Assembly (NCBI GenBank): GCA_004557975.1
Contig: SFEV01000006.1
Coordinates: 11,304-75,303, forward strand
Source: Lachnospiraceae bacterium
Lineage (GTDB): Bacteria; Bacillota; Clostridia; Lachnospirales; Lachnospiraceae
DNA: 64,000 nt
Direction: 5' to 3'
Of this stretch, positions 35,687-44,677 are shown one piece after another. Each line of letters opens with the position of its first letter. Within the stretch, counting starts at the first letter, position 1. Made by a program: the position numbers and the translations under genes. Below the pieces are notes generated by a model. The model had not been told where the DNA came from. It was given only the letters and a program-made list of their open reading frames with translations, and did not search any database.

Positions 35687-36079
35687 TTGAAGCAAATAAC
35701 TCTTACTAAGTCTGAAAAGGAAATCATGGGTTTGCTTTGGAATACGGACAGGCCTTTAACCGCTACGGAAATAGTTAACTTGACACCTGAGCGGACCTGG
35801 AAGAAAAGCTATATCCATTTACTTATTAACTCACTGATTGACAAACAGTTAATTAAGTCAGAATCTTTAGTCAGAACCGGAAGAAACTTCGGCCGTGCCT
35901 TTGTTGCTACCATGTCGGAGGAAGAATTCATGATTTTTCAGATTACTGCCGGAAAAAATTTCTCACAGAAATCTATTCCTGTTCTTGTTTCTGCCCTGCT
36001 TGATACGACAGACGATCCTGATCTGATTTTGAAAGTAGATGAAATTCTGAAGGCAAAAAAAGAATCTCTGGGGATCTGA
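35687..36079 (+). CDS. BlaI/MecI/CopY-family transcriptional repressor
   Basis: A 130-residue winged-helix protein. The start is TTG at 35687, set by AAAGGAGGAATTTATT; the frame upstream reads through the SD. K-S-E-K-E-I-M-G-L-L-W and L-T-A-T-E-I-V-N-L-T-P-x-R-T-W-K-K-S-Y match the BlaI DNA-binding region, and the C-terminal half would dimerise. No BlaR-type sensor protease or beta-lactamase lies beside it, so its target is unknown. It ends in a strong terminator and stands alone. Confidence 0.85.
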   Translation: MKQITLTKSEKEIMGLLWNTDRPLTATEIVNLTPERTWKKSYIHLLINSLIDKQLIKSESLVRTGRNFGRAFVATMSEEEFMIFQITAGKNFSQKSIPVLVSALLDTTDDPDLILKVDEILKAKKESLGI

Positions 36080-36117
36080 ATGCCGGCTGTTTCTTATACG
36101 TATTCATCTGCAATAAA

Positions 36118-36160
36118 AAATCCGGATCCTGTACACCAGAATCCGGACTTTTTATTGTCA
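36118..36160 (+). terminator. Terminator of the BlaI-type gene
   Basis: AATCCGGAT and AATCCGGA-complement arms (ATCCGGAT...AATCCGGAC) form a stem followed by TTTTTATTG; three T-rich repeats (TTTTATTGTC) follow. Confidence 0.8.
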
Positions 36161-36329
36161 TTTTTATTGTCTTTTTTATTGTCTTTATATTATCTGTCTT
36201 TTGGATCGATCTTATCCGCCTGATCACTCCTGTCTGCAGCTCTCAGATTTTCTTTTTCAAAATATACCGGCACTTCTCTGAACTCTGAAGAACTCCGACA
36301 TACAGAAGATAAATCCCTGAACGTAAAAA

Positions 36330-36401
36330 AGCGCGAGACGGGATTCGAACCCGCGACCCTCGCCTTGGCAAGGCGATACTCCACCACTGAGCCACTCGCG
36401 C
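36330..36401 (-). tRNA. tRNA-Gly (GCC)
   Basis: Read on the minus strand it starts GCGCGAG and ends CTCGCGC, a 7-base acceptor stem. The anticodon arm CGCCT-TGCCA-AGGCG holds GCC (36369-36367), and the T-loop GGTTCGAATCC is standard. CCA is not encoded. A U-run follows the 3' end directly. Confidence 0.97.
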
Positions 36402-36664
36402 ATAATATCATTATAACTGTATTATATCTGCTTCCATCCAAATCAGCGATCACTCGTAACCGGAAGTAAGTAATATGTACTATACTATATTTTTTTATCC
36501 CTGTCAATATCTTTTTCTAAATATTTGGACTTTTAAAACTTTTGCAAAAATTCCTGCAATTTATCCTGATATTTTTTTCACTTTCTGGCAAAAAAATATC
36601 GTAATACCCGGAAATCTGTGGTAAAATAAGCATATCTTCATAAATAAAAAGGAGGAAAAAAGTC

Positions 36665-37600
36665 ATGGCATTAGTAACAACCACAGAAATGTTCAAAAAG
36701 GCATATGAAGGTGGCTATGCAATCGGCGCATTCAACGTAAACAACATGGAAATTGTACAGGGCATTACAGAGGCAGCTGGCGAGCTGAAGTCCCCGCTTA
36801 TTCTCCAGGTATCTGCAGGTGCAAGAAAGTATGCAAACCATACTTACCTTGTAAAGCTGGTAGAGGCAGCTCTGATTGAGAACGATATTCCGATCGCTCT
36901 TCATCTGGATCACGGCGCAGATTTCGAAATCTGCAAGTCCTGTATTGATGGTGGATTCACATCTGTAATGATCGATGGTTCTCATCATTCTTTCGAAGAC
37001 AATATCGAACTCACAAAGAGAGTTGTAGAATATGCACACTCCAAAGGTGTTGTAGTAGAAGGTGAGCTTGGACAGCTTGCTGGTATCGAGGATGACGTAA
37101 ACGTATCCGCTGAAGATGCTAAATATACACATCCGGATGAGGTAGAGGAGTTCGTCAGCAGAACAGGTGTTGACTCTCTTGCTATCGCTATCGGTACAAG
37201 CCACGGTGCATTCAAGTTCAAACCGGGCCAGAAGCCGCAGCTTCGCTTCGACATCCTGGATGAGATTTCCAAGCGTCTGCCGAACTTCCCGATCGTTCTT
37301 CACGGCGCTTCCAGCGTTTCACAGGAGTACGTAAAGATTATCCAGGCTAACGGCGGAAACCTTCAGGATGCAATCGGTATTCCGGAGGATATGCTTCGTC
37401 AGGCTGCAAAATCCGCAGTCTGCAAGATCAACATCGATTCCGACCTTCGTCTTGCAATGACAGCAGGTATTCGTGAAGTTCTGTGGAACAACCCGGCTGC
37501 ATTTGACCCGAGAGAATATCTGAAAGTAGGTCGTGCAAACGTTAAGGCTCTCGTTGCTCACAAGATCACAAACGTTCTCGGAAGTGACGGAAAAGCCTGA
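36665..37600 (+). CDS. fba: Class II fructose-1,6-bisphosphate aldolase
   Basis: A 311-residue zinc aldolase that splits fructose-1,6-bisphosphate into DHAP and glyceraldehyde-3-phosphate. Metal-site histidines lie in L-H-L-D-H-G (near 80), G-T-S-H-G (near 180) and V-L-H-G-A-S (near 213); N-I-D-S-D fits the catalytic loop. SD AAAGGAGGAAAAAAGTC. A TAAAAT -10 lies about 30 bases upstream. Codon use is strongly biased, as expected for a highly expressed glycolytic gene. Monocistronic with its own terminator. Confidence 0.97.
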   Translation: MALVTTTEMFKKAYEGGYAIGAFNVNNMEIVQGITEAAGELKSPLILQVSAGARKYANHTYLVKLVEAALIENDIPIALHLDHGADFEICKSCIDGGFTSVMIDGSHHSFEDNIELTKRVVEYAHSKGVVVEGELGQLAGIEDDVNVSAEDAKYTHPDEVEEFVSRTGVDSLAIAIGTSHGAFKFKPGQKPQLRFDILDEISKRLPNFPIVLHGASSVSQEYVKIIQANGGNLQDAIGIPEDMLRQAAKSAVCKINIDSDLRLAMTAGIREVLWNNPAAFDPREYLKVGRANVKALVAHKITNVLGSDGKA

Positions 37601-37636
37601 TCAGCAGTGACCCGCTGAATAATTCTGTGGACATAA

Positions 37637-37705
37637 AGGGACTGCTGCAAACGATACTGAAAGCCCCCGGGCTTTCCCGTCTGTTTGCAGCAGTCCTTTC
37701 ATTTG
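37637..37705 (+). terminator. Terminator of fba
   Basis: GGACTGCTGCAAAC pairs with GTTTGCAGCAGTCC (14 bases), with an inner AAAGCCC/GGGCTTT hairpin, followed by TTTCATTTGTATTTTTT. Confidence 0.9.
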
Positions 37706-37710
37706 TATTT

Positions 37711-37773
37711 TTTACTTATGCATACTTGTATTCTTTACTTATGTATACCTGTATTCTTTACTTATGCATACTT
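37711..37773. repeat. 23-bp tandem repeat, nearly three copies
   Basis: TTTACTTATGCATACTTGTA plus TTC at 37711 is repeated at 37734 (two substitutions) and partly at 37757. The third copy overlaps the last codons of the nitroreductase-like gene. Confidence 0.85.
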
Positions 37774-38595
37774 CCAGAGATGTCCTCTCACACTTCTGCG
37801 CTCTGCATTTCTGATCTGTCCGCCGCTCATCAGGCGTGCTGTCGCCGTGCGATATTCGCTGCGTTTGCATACGCTGATCAGATACTCCGGTGCAAGAAAC
37901 GGATTATTCTCCTCTTCTTTCAGAAGCTCACGGGCATTCACCAGCTTCAGATCAATCCAGAGCTCCTCCGCTGATGACATGACTGCTGCCACTGCTGCTC
38001 CGGCATCGAACATCGCAGAGGCCGCATTTTTTCTGGAGGATGTTTTCCTCATAAAATGAATCCATTTATCCTGTCGGATCAGTCTGACCGAACCCATGGC
38101 ACCTAAAAAATGATCCGAAGCAAAGGAAAGCACCTCTTCCGCCCAGTGATCCCGCTGCTCCCGCAAAATACATGGCTGATCATCATCCGCCCCTGCTCTG
38201 TCCCGTTCTGTGTCCTTTTTCTCATATCCGAAAGCAAGCGCTGCTGTACACTGCATCCCTCTGTACTCCGCCCTGAGCGTCCTTCGCGGACTCTCTCTCA
38301 GAATACTCGCTGTAATTCCCTGGAACCGAAGGAAGCTGGCAGCAAGCCCTGATGCATAACCGGCATTCAGATATCCCTCCTCTGTGCCGTCTGTAAAAAG
38401 CAGCAGATAATATGGAACACCACACGTTCCCTTCTCCAGCTCTTCCATCAGCTGTACACATACTCTGCCTGACGGTGCCGGCAGCTCCAGCTGCTCCGTA
38501 TATTCAACGATTCCCTCCAGTATACTGTGGTCAATCGGCTTCATACCAAATTTTGCGGCAGTCCTCTTCCGTTTCATATCTGTAAATAAACTCAT
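37762..38595 (-). CDS. Nitroreductase-like protein
   Basis: A 277-residue protein. The start R-K-R-T-A-A-K-F-x-x-K-P-I-x-x-x-I-L-E-G-I-V and the mid-part N-A-G-Y-A-S-G-L-A-A-S-F-L-R-F-Q-G-I resemble putative TM-type nitroreductases, flavoproteins reducing nitro or quinone groups with NAD(P)H. FMN-contact residues are not all clear, so the family call is moderate. The ATG at 38595 has AGGTGG upstream; a GTG five codons earlier is possible. It ends at the 23-bp repeats. Confidence 0.6.
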   Translation of the reverse strand: MSLFTDMKRKRTAAKFGMKPIDHSILEGIVEYTEQLELPAPSGRVCVQLMEELEKGTCGVPYYLLLFTDGTEEGYLNAGYASGLAASFLRFQGITASILRESPRRTLRAEYRGMQCTAALAFGYEKKDTERDRAGADDDQPCILREQRDHWAEEVLSFASDHFLGAMGSVRLIRQDKWIHFMRKTSSRKNAASAMFDAGAAVAAVMSSAEELWIDLKLVNARELLKEEENNPFLAPEYLISVCKRSEYRTATARLMSGGQIRNAERRSVRGHLWKYA

Positions 38596-38766
38596 CTCTG
38601 TTCTGTCCACCTGAATTATTTGTGTAATATCTATGGTTTTTATTTTAACATCTTGTAACAGAATTGTAACATATTTCTCCTGGTATTTCCAGTACTTTTT
38701 TTATGTTTTTCTCTTATATTTTTCTTAAAATCCTGAATTATCCATATATTTCTGCAAAAAAAGCAG

Positions 38767-38815
38767 TAAAAACACCGACCTTCGGCATACAGCCGTATTC
38801 TCAGGTCGGTGTCTT
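38767..38815 (-). terminator. Terminator of the methyltransferase-MATE operon
   Basis: ACACCGACCT (38812-38803) pairs with AGGTCGGTGT (38781-38772), followed by TTTTACTGC on the minus strand. Confidence 0.85.
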
Positions 38816-38843
38816 TCATCGTTTTGGTTAAATTATTACAATT

Positions 38844-40220
38844 TTATGAAACAATATTGTGCAGCCACACACCTTTTTTGACGAGAATGTACCCGATGGT
38901 GCATTTCACCAGATCCAGAGACTGACACAGAATATACGTGACAAGAATCGGCAGCCCGGAGTATCTGCTTAAAACGAAAGCCACCGGAATACTGCACATC
39001 CACATGAAGCCCGCATCGAAGAAAAAGGTAATTCCTGTCTTGCCTCCGGACCGGATTGTAAAATAGGCCGCATGCAGAAACGCCTGTACCGGCATAAAGC
39101 AGGCACTGATCAGAATAAATCGTGATGCCAGTGACCGCACTTCGTCAGAAGTATTGTAGATTTTCGGGAACAGCGGCGACAGCAGAATCAAAAGGGTGCC
39201 AATCACCAGGCAGCTTGACACGGAGAAAAAGATCAGCTTCCGGTCAGTATCCTTCGCCTCTTCCATCTTTCCTGCCCCCAGGAGCTGTCCGATAATAATG
39301 GACAGTGCATTTCCCATGGCCATCCAGACAATATTGCAGACATTGGAAATCGTCGACGAAATATTCAGTCCGGCGATAACTGCCAGGCCATATGTGGAGT
39401 AGCACTGTGTGAGGGTTGCCATGCCGAGAGACCACAGCAGCTCATTAACCATAAGCGGTGATCCCTTGACCAGTATTCTGCGGACCAACACTCCCGGCAC
39501 ATGCAGGCTCCGGTATGCCCCGGATATGAAGATGAGCTTCTCCGATCTTCTGTGGGTCCAGCCCATAATAAAAATACATTCCACAAATCTGGATATGACA
39601 GTCGCGACTGCAGCACCCGTGACACCGAGCCGGGGCATTCCGAATTTACCGAAAATCAGCACATAGTTGAGCACTGTATTTGTGATGACAGCCGTCACTC
39701 CTGCCCGCATCGGCGCAACTGTCTCCCCCATCTCCCTGAGTGTACTGGCATATATCTGAGAAAAAGCATACGGCATCATTCCAATCAGCATAATTCTCAG
39801 GTATTTAACCCCGTACTGCAGCGTATTTTCAACGCTTCCGACGGCACTGTCTCCGTGAAGATACAGTGAGATCAGCCATTCGCCACGCAGAAGCATCAGC
39901 ACAATACCGGCAGCTGTAAGTAATGACAGCGATACTACCTTGAACCGGAAAGTGTTTCGTACACCCTCCATATTTTTGCTTCCGAAAAACTGTGCACCAA
40001 AAATGCCGGCACCGGAAACCATTCCAAAAATACTGATATTAAATACAAACAGAAGCTGATTAGCCACAGCCACACCGGACATCTGTTCTGTCCCGACACG
40101 TCCGATCATAATATTGTCCAGCATTGCCACAAAATTTGTGATTCCGTTCTGAATCATAATGGGCACTGCAACAGACAATACCATCATATAAAATTTTTTA
40201 TCCCCGATAAACTTTCTCAT
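38844..40220 (-). CDS. MATE family efflux transporter
   Basis: A 458-residue protein with twelve hydrophobic helices in two halves. The start F-Y-M-M-V-L-S-V-A-V-P-I-M-I-Q-N-G-I-T-N-F-V shows the MATE pattern, followed by M-L-D-N-I-M-I-G. By family it exports drugs or metabolites using Na+ or H+. The ATG overlaps the methyltransferase stop (ATGA), so the two are coupled. SD GGAGGAATAC. Confidence 0.95.
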   Translation of the reverse strand: MRKFIGDKKFYMMVLSVAVPIMIQNGITNFVAMLDNIMIGRVGTEQMSGVAVANQLLFVFNISIFGMVSGAGIFGAQFFGSKNMEGVRNTFRFKVVSLSLLTAAGIVLMLLRGEWLISLYLHGDSAVGSVENTLQYGVKYLRIMLIGMMPYAFSQIYASTLREMGETVAPMRAGVTAVITNTVLNYVLIFGKFGMPRLGVTGAAVATVISRFVECIFIMGWTHRRSEKLIFISGAYRSLHVPGVLVRRILVKGSPLMVNELLWSLGMATLTQCYSTYGLAVIAGLNISSTISNVCNIVWMAMGNALSIIIGQLLGAGKMEEAKDTDRKLIFFSVSSCLVIGTLLILLSPLFPKIYNTSDEVRSLASRFILISACFMPVQAFLHAAYFTIRSGGKTGITFFFDAGFMWMCSIPVAFVLSRYSGLPILVTYILCQSLDLVKCTIGYILVKKGVWLHNIVS

Positions 40221-41704
40221 GTATTCCTCCAGAGAATCACAAGGACAGCCGTTTTGTTCCGCTCATTCAGTGTGTACGTCTTCTCGATCCGATATCCGGT
40301 CACAGAAGCGGATGCTTCTTTCGCAAGCTGCGGTTCCGTCGTATAAAGAACAAGAACAGCCTCATCCCTGAGATGCATTTTAACTTTTGCAAAAAAATCA
40401 AAATACAGACTTCTTATCTCCGCCCTCTGTTTTCCCGCAGTCACCTGCGGCATGTCGGTAATTACCTCATCAAACAGATATTCATGTTGAAAATCAAAAA
40501 AGTCCTTATTGATATAATAAATCCTGCATCCTGCCCGATCCGTATTGTTATGTGCTTTTTCAATCGCATCTCCGTATATGTCAATTCCATACATCACACC
40601 GGCTTTTACTGCTTCGTTCCTCTCTATCAGCATTGTACCGACTCCGCAGAAAGGATCGAGAACCTGTGCATTCTCTTTCAGATACGGTCTCGCCAGCTCA
40701 ACAGTCAGTGCCGCATTTACCGGTGAAATGGAAGACGCCACATGCTCTCTGCGGTAGGCAAACCGTTTTTCCGGAATCGTAAACAGCTTCACCATCGCAG
40801 CAAAGGTATCGTCCTTTTTTTCCAGCAACCGCAGCTCCAGCTCATAATCGGCAACAGAATTCACCATTTCCCCGCCTGATTCCAGTTCCAGCGCATCCGA
40901 AATTTTCCGGATATACGTTCCCTTTTTCTCCGGCTCCATCTTACTCTTCAATTCTATGCGAAACAGAAACGGCCCCTGTCCCTCATGCAATGTCCCGGCC
41001 AGCTCCAGCAATGGGCCTGCCACAGCCCTGCCGACTGATTCCGGATCTGATACAGAAAGCATCTCCGTCTCCAGTGGAAACAGCAGCTCACTGTATGTTC
41101 GAATCGGCAGAATATCTCTGATCCGTGCATCTCTGATGCGAATGCCTCCGGCAAGCATGGTGATCTGTCCCTTTTCAATCTGATGCGCCGTCACTTCTCT
41201 CTGACAGCGGTTTGTCACCAGAATCATCTCCATGCGCTCACGGTAGCCGGCAAATTTATGGTGACGCGTCTTTCTGTATTTCATCACAAGAGTCTGAAGC
41301 ATCCGGATTTCTTCCGACACATGCTTTCTGTCCTCCTTACTCACATCCATCACCCGAAGCTGTTCCAGCCTGTTCTCCAGTCTGCCGAGAACGGGGCGGC
41401 AGTCCATATCCGCCATCGCTTTCAGATATTCGGCGCGCACATATTTTGTTTCTTCTTTTTCGTATGCGGCAAAAAGAACCGGAAGCAGATCTTCCGATTC
41501 CATCTTTCCAAGTATCAGAGCCGCATTTCTGCGCACCTTCGGATCATCGTGTTTCAGAAGACCGCATAAAATACTAAAATCTCCTCCCAGAAGATAGGCA
41601 AGAGCGCGTCTGTTGCGCTCCTCCTTCAAAGCATCACGCAGCGCAATCAGATTGGCGCGCACCTGCTCACCGGCACATATATTTCTGTAATACTCTTCGA
41701 TCAT
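40217..41704 (-). CDS. HEAT-repeat protein fused to a UPF0020/Trm11-like methyltransferase
   Basis: A protein of 495 residues. The N-terminal 150 or so residues are HEAT-like helices (L-K-H-D-D-P-K-V-R-R-N-A-A-L-I-L-G-K-M near 53-70). The C-terminal half is a SAM methyltransferase: L-D-P-F-C-G-V-G-T-M near residue 370, then D-I-Y-G-D-A and the catalytic-type D-M-P (in place of NPP). Such proteins are annotated as RNA methylases; the substrate is unknown. The ATG at 41704 follows AAGGGATAAA. The frame also extends to an ATG at 41770 that lies inside 34-bp repeats, adding 22 residues coded by the repeat. It overlaps the MATE gene by four bases. Confidence 0.8.
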   Translation of the reverse strand: MIEEYYRNICAGEQVRANLIALRDALKEERNRRALAYLLGGDFSILCGLLKHDDPKVRRNAALILGKMESEDLLPVLFAAYEKEETKYVRAEYLKAMADMDCRPVLGRLENRLEQLRVMDVSKEDRKHVSEEIRMLQTLVMKYRKTRHHKFAGYRERMEMILVTNRCQREVTAHQIEKGQITMLAGGIRIRDARIRDILPIRTYSELLFPLETEMLSVSDPESVGRAVAGPLLELAGTLHEGQGPFLFRIELKSKMEPEKKGTYIRKISDALELESGGEMVNSVADYELELRLLEKKDDTFAAMVKLFTIPEKRFAYRREHVASSISPVNAALTVELARPYLKENAQVLDPFCGVGTMLIERNEAVKAGVMYGIDIYGDAIEKAHNNTDRAGCRIYYINKDFFDFQHEYLFDEVITDMPQVTAGKQRAEIRSLYFDFFAKVKMHLRDEAVLVLYTTEPQLAKEASASVTGYRIEKTYTLNERNKTAVLVILWRNT

Positions 41705-41726
41705 TTTATCCCTTCCCCGCGGTTTC

Positions 41727-41964
41727 AATCCGCCATATCTCTCTTCCCGACGGTTTCTCAAATCCGCCATATCTCTCTTTCCGACGATCTCTCAAATCCG
41801 TCATATCTCTCTTCCCGACGATTTCTCAAATCCGTCATATCTCTCTTCCCGACAGTTTCTCGAATCCGTCATATCTCTCTTTCCGACAGTTTCTCAAATC
41901 CGTCATATCTCTCTTTCCGACAGTTTCTCAAATCCGTCATATCTCTCTTTCCGTCGGTTTTTCA
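41727..41964 (-). repeat. Seven 34-bp tandem repeats upstream of the methyltransferase gene
   Basis: Seven units of exactly 34 bases without spacers (starts 41727, 41761, 41795, 41829, 41863, 41897, 41931). Each holds, on the minus strand, a purine-rich GGAAAGAGAGAT or near variant followed by ATGRCGGATT. Translation from the ATG of unit 2 (41770) reads into the methyltransferase; unit 1 gives ATG-GCG-GAT-TGA, and the others stop after some 23-32 codons. The rest of 41965-42143 holds an inverted AGCGGATT/AATCCGCT hairpin and four roughly 12-base repeats of TTCATTATC type. Confidence 0.95.
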
Positions 41965-42143
41965 ACGTACAGTGCATCTACTTTGATAAGTCAGACGCCA
42001 GTAAAGCGGATTTTTACAATCCGCTCCACTTTTCCCATAAACTAAATCCGCTGCACCTTTGCAGAGTAATCATATCAGTTCATTATCAGTTCACTATCTG
42101 TTCATTATCCGTTCATCGTCTTCACAGATATGAGTAATCTTCA

Positions 42144-42878
42144 TCATCCTTCCGTTGAGGCCCGGCACTCCTCTATGTACGCCATCACATCGTCTCTGAA
42201 TTCTTCCCACTTATCTTCGTGTTCCACGTAATACAGCGGACAGGCCTTGCCTGTTACGTCATAATGGCGTATGATGTGCTCACGATCCAGACCATACTCC
42301 TCCACCAGATAAGCCGTCAGTTCCACACACGACCGGTACGTCTTTTCTGTAAATCTGCCTGTATCATCCAGATGGCAGTTCTCAATGGAAATGGAGAGAT
42401 GGTTCATGGAATTGGACGCATATGCAATCTCTCCCGGCGGGACGCATTCGATAATCTCTCCTTCAATACCAATGACAAAATTGGCGCTCATGGAGACATT
42501 TTTCAGATCCTTCAGACTTTCAAAATAATCGTGATTCTGCTGTGCCGTCGTCTTCGGATTTCCAAGATAGTGTATCACGACATATTCGATAGCATCCGTC
42601 TTTTCACCGGGTCTGGAATATTCGTTAATCGTCAGGAGCTGTTCATCCACATCCGGATACGGTACCGGATTCACTTTTTCCTCTGTCACCGGTTCGGTCT
42701 CCGTCTCTATTTTGATTGTCGTGGGCTCGTCCAGGAGGGCGTCCACATCCACATCATCCTCCGGTATCAGATGAAGCAGCAGGAAAATACCTGCCACCAC
42801 CAGTGCAATTGCTGCTATCCAAATCAGAATACGGCTCCATCGGATCCGCCGCTTCCCTCGCTTTCCTCTGTTTCTCAT
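42144..42878 (-). CDS. Membrane-anchored N-acetylmuramoyl-L-alanine amidase (Amidase_2)
   Basis: A 244-residue protein with a very basic start, one helix at about 17-37 and a Thr/Glu-rich linker, then an Amidase_2/PGRP domain from about 85. Likely zinc ligands lie in V-V-I-H-Y-L-G (His near 100) and R-H-Y-D-V-T-G-K-A-C-P (near 210). It would cleave the amide bond between muramic acid and the stem peptide outside the membrane. SD GAGGTAATT. Monocistronic. Confidence 0.9.
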   Translation of the reverse strand: MRNRGKRGKRRIRWSRILIWIAAIALVVAGIFLLLHLIPEDDVDVDALLDEPTTIKIETETEPVTEEKVNPVPYPDVDEQLLTINEYSRPGEKTDAIEYVVIHYLGNPKTTAQQNHDYFESLKDLKNVSMSANFVIGIEGEIIECVPPGEIAYASNSMNHLSISIENCHLDDTGRFTEKTYRSCVELTAYLVEEYGLDREHIIRHYDVTGKACPLYYVEHEDKWEEFRDDVMAYIEECRASTEG

Positions 42879-42949
42879 AATTACCTCAGCAAAAAAGTTT
42901 TTTTAAGTATACAACACATTTCCGATTTACGCATCTGCTTTTTTCTGGA

Positions 42950-43036
42950 TTTCAGAAAAAGAGGCTGCTGCAGAACAGACACATCGAATCCCCACAACTT
43001 TTTGGAATCCTATGATTCTATTTTGCAACAGCTCCC
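42950..43036 (-). terminator. Terminator of guaB
   Basis: GGAGCTGTTGCA pairs with TGCAGCAGCCTC (imperfect) and is followed by TTTTTCTG on the minus strand; the long loop holds a GAATC...GATTC inverted repeat. Confidence 0.7.
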
Positions 43037-43112
43037 CTGATTACTCTTGCTGCATTACATTTTGCTTAATTCTTACTGTTCTGTTCTATAATCAATCCGG
43101 CATCTGCCATTC

Positions 43113-44567
43113 TCACTGCTCCACACTGTAGTTCGGTGCTTCCTTTGTGATATGAATGTCATGCGGATGCGATTCTTTCAGAGATGCAGCCGAAATCTTA
43201 ACAAATCTGCCGTTCTCCTTCAGATCCTCAATCGTTGGTGTTCCGCAGTATCCCATACCGGATCTCAGTCCGCCAATCAGCTGGAATACAGTGTCTTCCA
43301 CACTTCCCTTGTATGCGACACGGCCTTCCACTCCTTCCGGAACAAGCTTCTTTGCATTTGTCTGGAAGTAGCGATCCTTGCTGCCGTTTTCCATTGCAGA
43401 AATAGAGCCCATACCGCGGTAAACTTTATATTTTCTTCCCTGATACAGTTCAAATGTTCCCGGACTCTCATCGCATCCTGCAAACAGGCTTCCCATCATA
43501 CAGACATTTGCACCAGCTGCGATCGCTTTCGTCATATCTCCGGAATATTTGATACCGCCGTCGGCGATAATCGGGATACCGTATTCTTTCGCTACAGCAT
43601 AGCAGTCCATGACTGCTGATACCTGAGGAACACCGATACCTGCGACAATACGTGTTGTACAGATGGAGCCTGGTCCGATACCGACTTTCACTGCATCCAC
43701 TCCGGCCTCAATCAGAGCCCTTGCAGCTTCTCCTGTCGCCACATTTCCGGCAATCACCTGAAGCTCCGGGAATTTTTCCTTAATCATCCGCACACATTTG
43801 ATAACGTTCGCGGAATGTCCGTGTGCGCTGTCCAGAACAACCACATCGACCTGTGCCTCGACAAGAGCAGCCACACGTTCCAATACATTGGCTGTGATGC
43901 CAACTCCTGCTCCGCAGAGGAGACGGCCCTTTTCGTCCTTTGCGGAATTCGGATACTTGATCTGTTTCTCAATATCCTTTATTGTGATAAGACCTTTCAG
44001 ATTATAATTGTCATCTACGATCGGAAGCTTTTCTTTTCTGGACTGTGCCAGAATTTTCTTTGCCTCTTCAAGCGTCACGCCAACTTTTGCCGTAATCAGT
44101 CCTTCCGAAGTCATGGATTCCTTAATCTTTTTGGTGAAATCCTCCTCGAACAGGAGATCACGATTTGTGATAATACCTACCAGCTTCCCGTTTTCTGTAA
44201 TCGGGACACCTGAAATACGGAATTTACCCATCAGCTCATTTGCATCTGCAAGTGTATGCTCCGGTGAAAGGAAAAACGGATCTGTGATAACGCCGTTCTC
44301 GGAACGCTTAACCTTGTCCACTTCCTCAGCCTGCTGTTCAATAGACATATTCTTATGAATAATCCCTATGCCGCCCTGCCGCGCCATAGCGATCGCCATT
44401 CTGTGCTCCGTAACCGTATCCATACCGGCGCTCATCATCGGAATGTTCAATTGGATTTTCTTGGTCAGCTTGGTGGTGAGGTCTACCTGATTCGGAATCA
44501 CTTCAGAGTATGACGGCACCAGTAATACATCATCAAATGTAATCCCTTCGCCAATAATTTTTCCCAT
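43113..44567 (-). CDS. guaB: Inosine-5'-monophosphate dehydrogenase
   Basis: A 484-residue enzyme converting IMP to XMP with NAD+, the first step to GMP. Two CBS domains lie at about 95-205. The catalytic cysteine is in G-P-G-S-I-C-T-T-R near residue 304, followed by the flap with R-G-M-G-S. SD AGAGGAAAAGAC. Monocistronic with promoter and terminator. Confidence 0.98.
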   Translation of the reverse strand: MGKIIGEGITFDDVLLVPSYSEVIPNQVDLTTKLTKKIQLNIPMMSAGMDTVTEHRMAIAMARQGGIGIIHKNMSIEQQAEEVDKVKRSENGVITDPFFLSPEHTLADANELMGKFRISGVPITENGKLVGIITNRDLLFEEDFTKKIKESMTSEGLITAKVGVTLEEAKKILAQSRKEKLPIVDDNYNLKGLITIKDIEKQIKYPNSAKDEKGRLLCGAGVGITANVLERVAALVEAQVDVVVLDSAHGHSANVIKCVRMIKEKFPELQVIAGNVATGEAARALIEAGVDAVKVGIGPGSICTTRIVAGIGVPQVSAVMDCYAVAKEYGIPIIADGGIKYSGDMTKAIAAGANVCMMGSLFAGCDESPGTFELYQGRKYKVYRGMGSISAMENGSKDRYFQTNAKKLVPEGVEGRVAYKGSVEDTVFQLIGGLRSGMGYCGTPTIEDLKENGRFVKISAASLKESHPHDIHITKEAPNYSVEQ

Positions 44568-44630
44568 GTCTTTTCCTCTCTTTCTGAATAAGGTCTTTTG
44601 TATCTTTTCTCAATGGTGTTATGAATACCT

Positions 44631-44659
44631 ACTCTAACAAATTCATTTTTCAATGTCAA
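44631..44659 (-). promoter_or_regulatory. guaB promoter
   Basis: TTGACA (44659-44654), 17-base spacer, TAGAGT (44636-44631), about 64 bases before the start codon. Confidence 0.75.
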
Positions 44660-44677
44660 CCACTGATTTGAAAAATT

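Noticed and set aside
41727..41964. CRISPR array
   Set aside because: The units are directly joined with no spacers and no cas genes are near. It is a plain tandem repeat.
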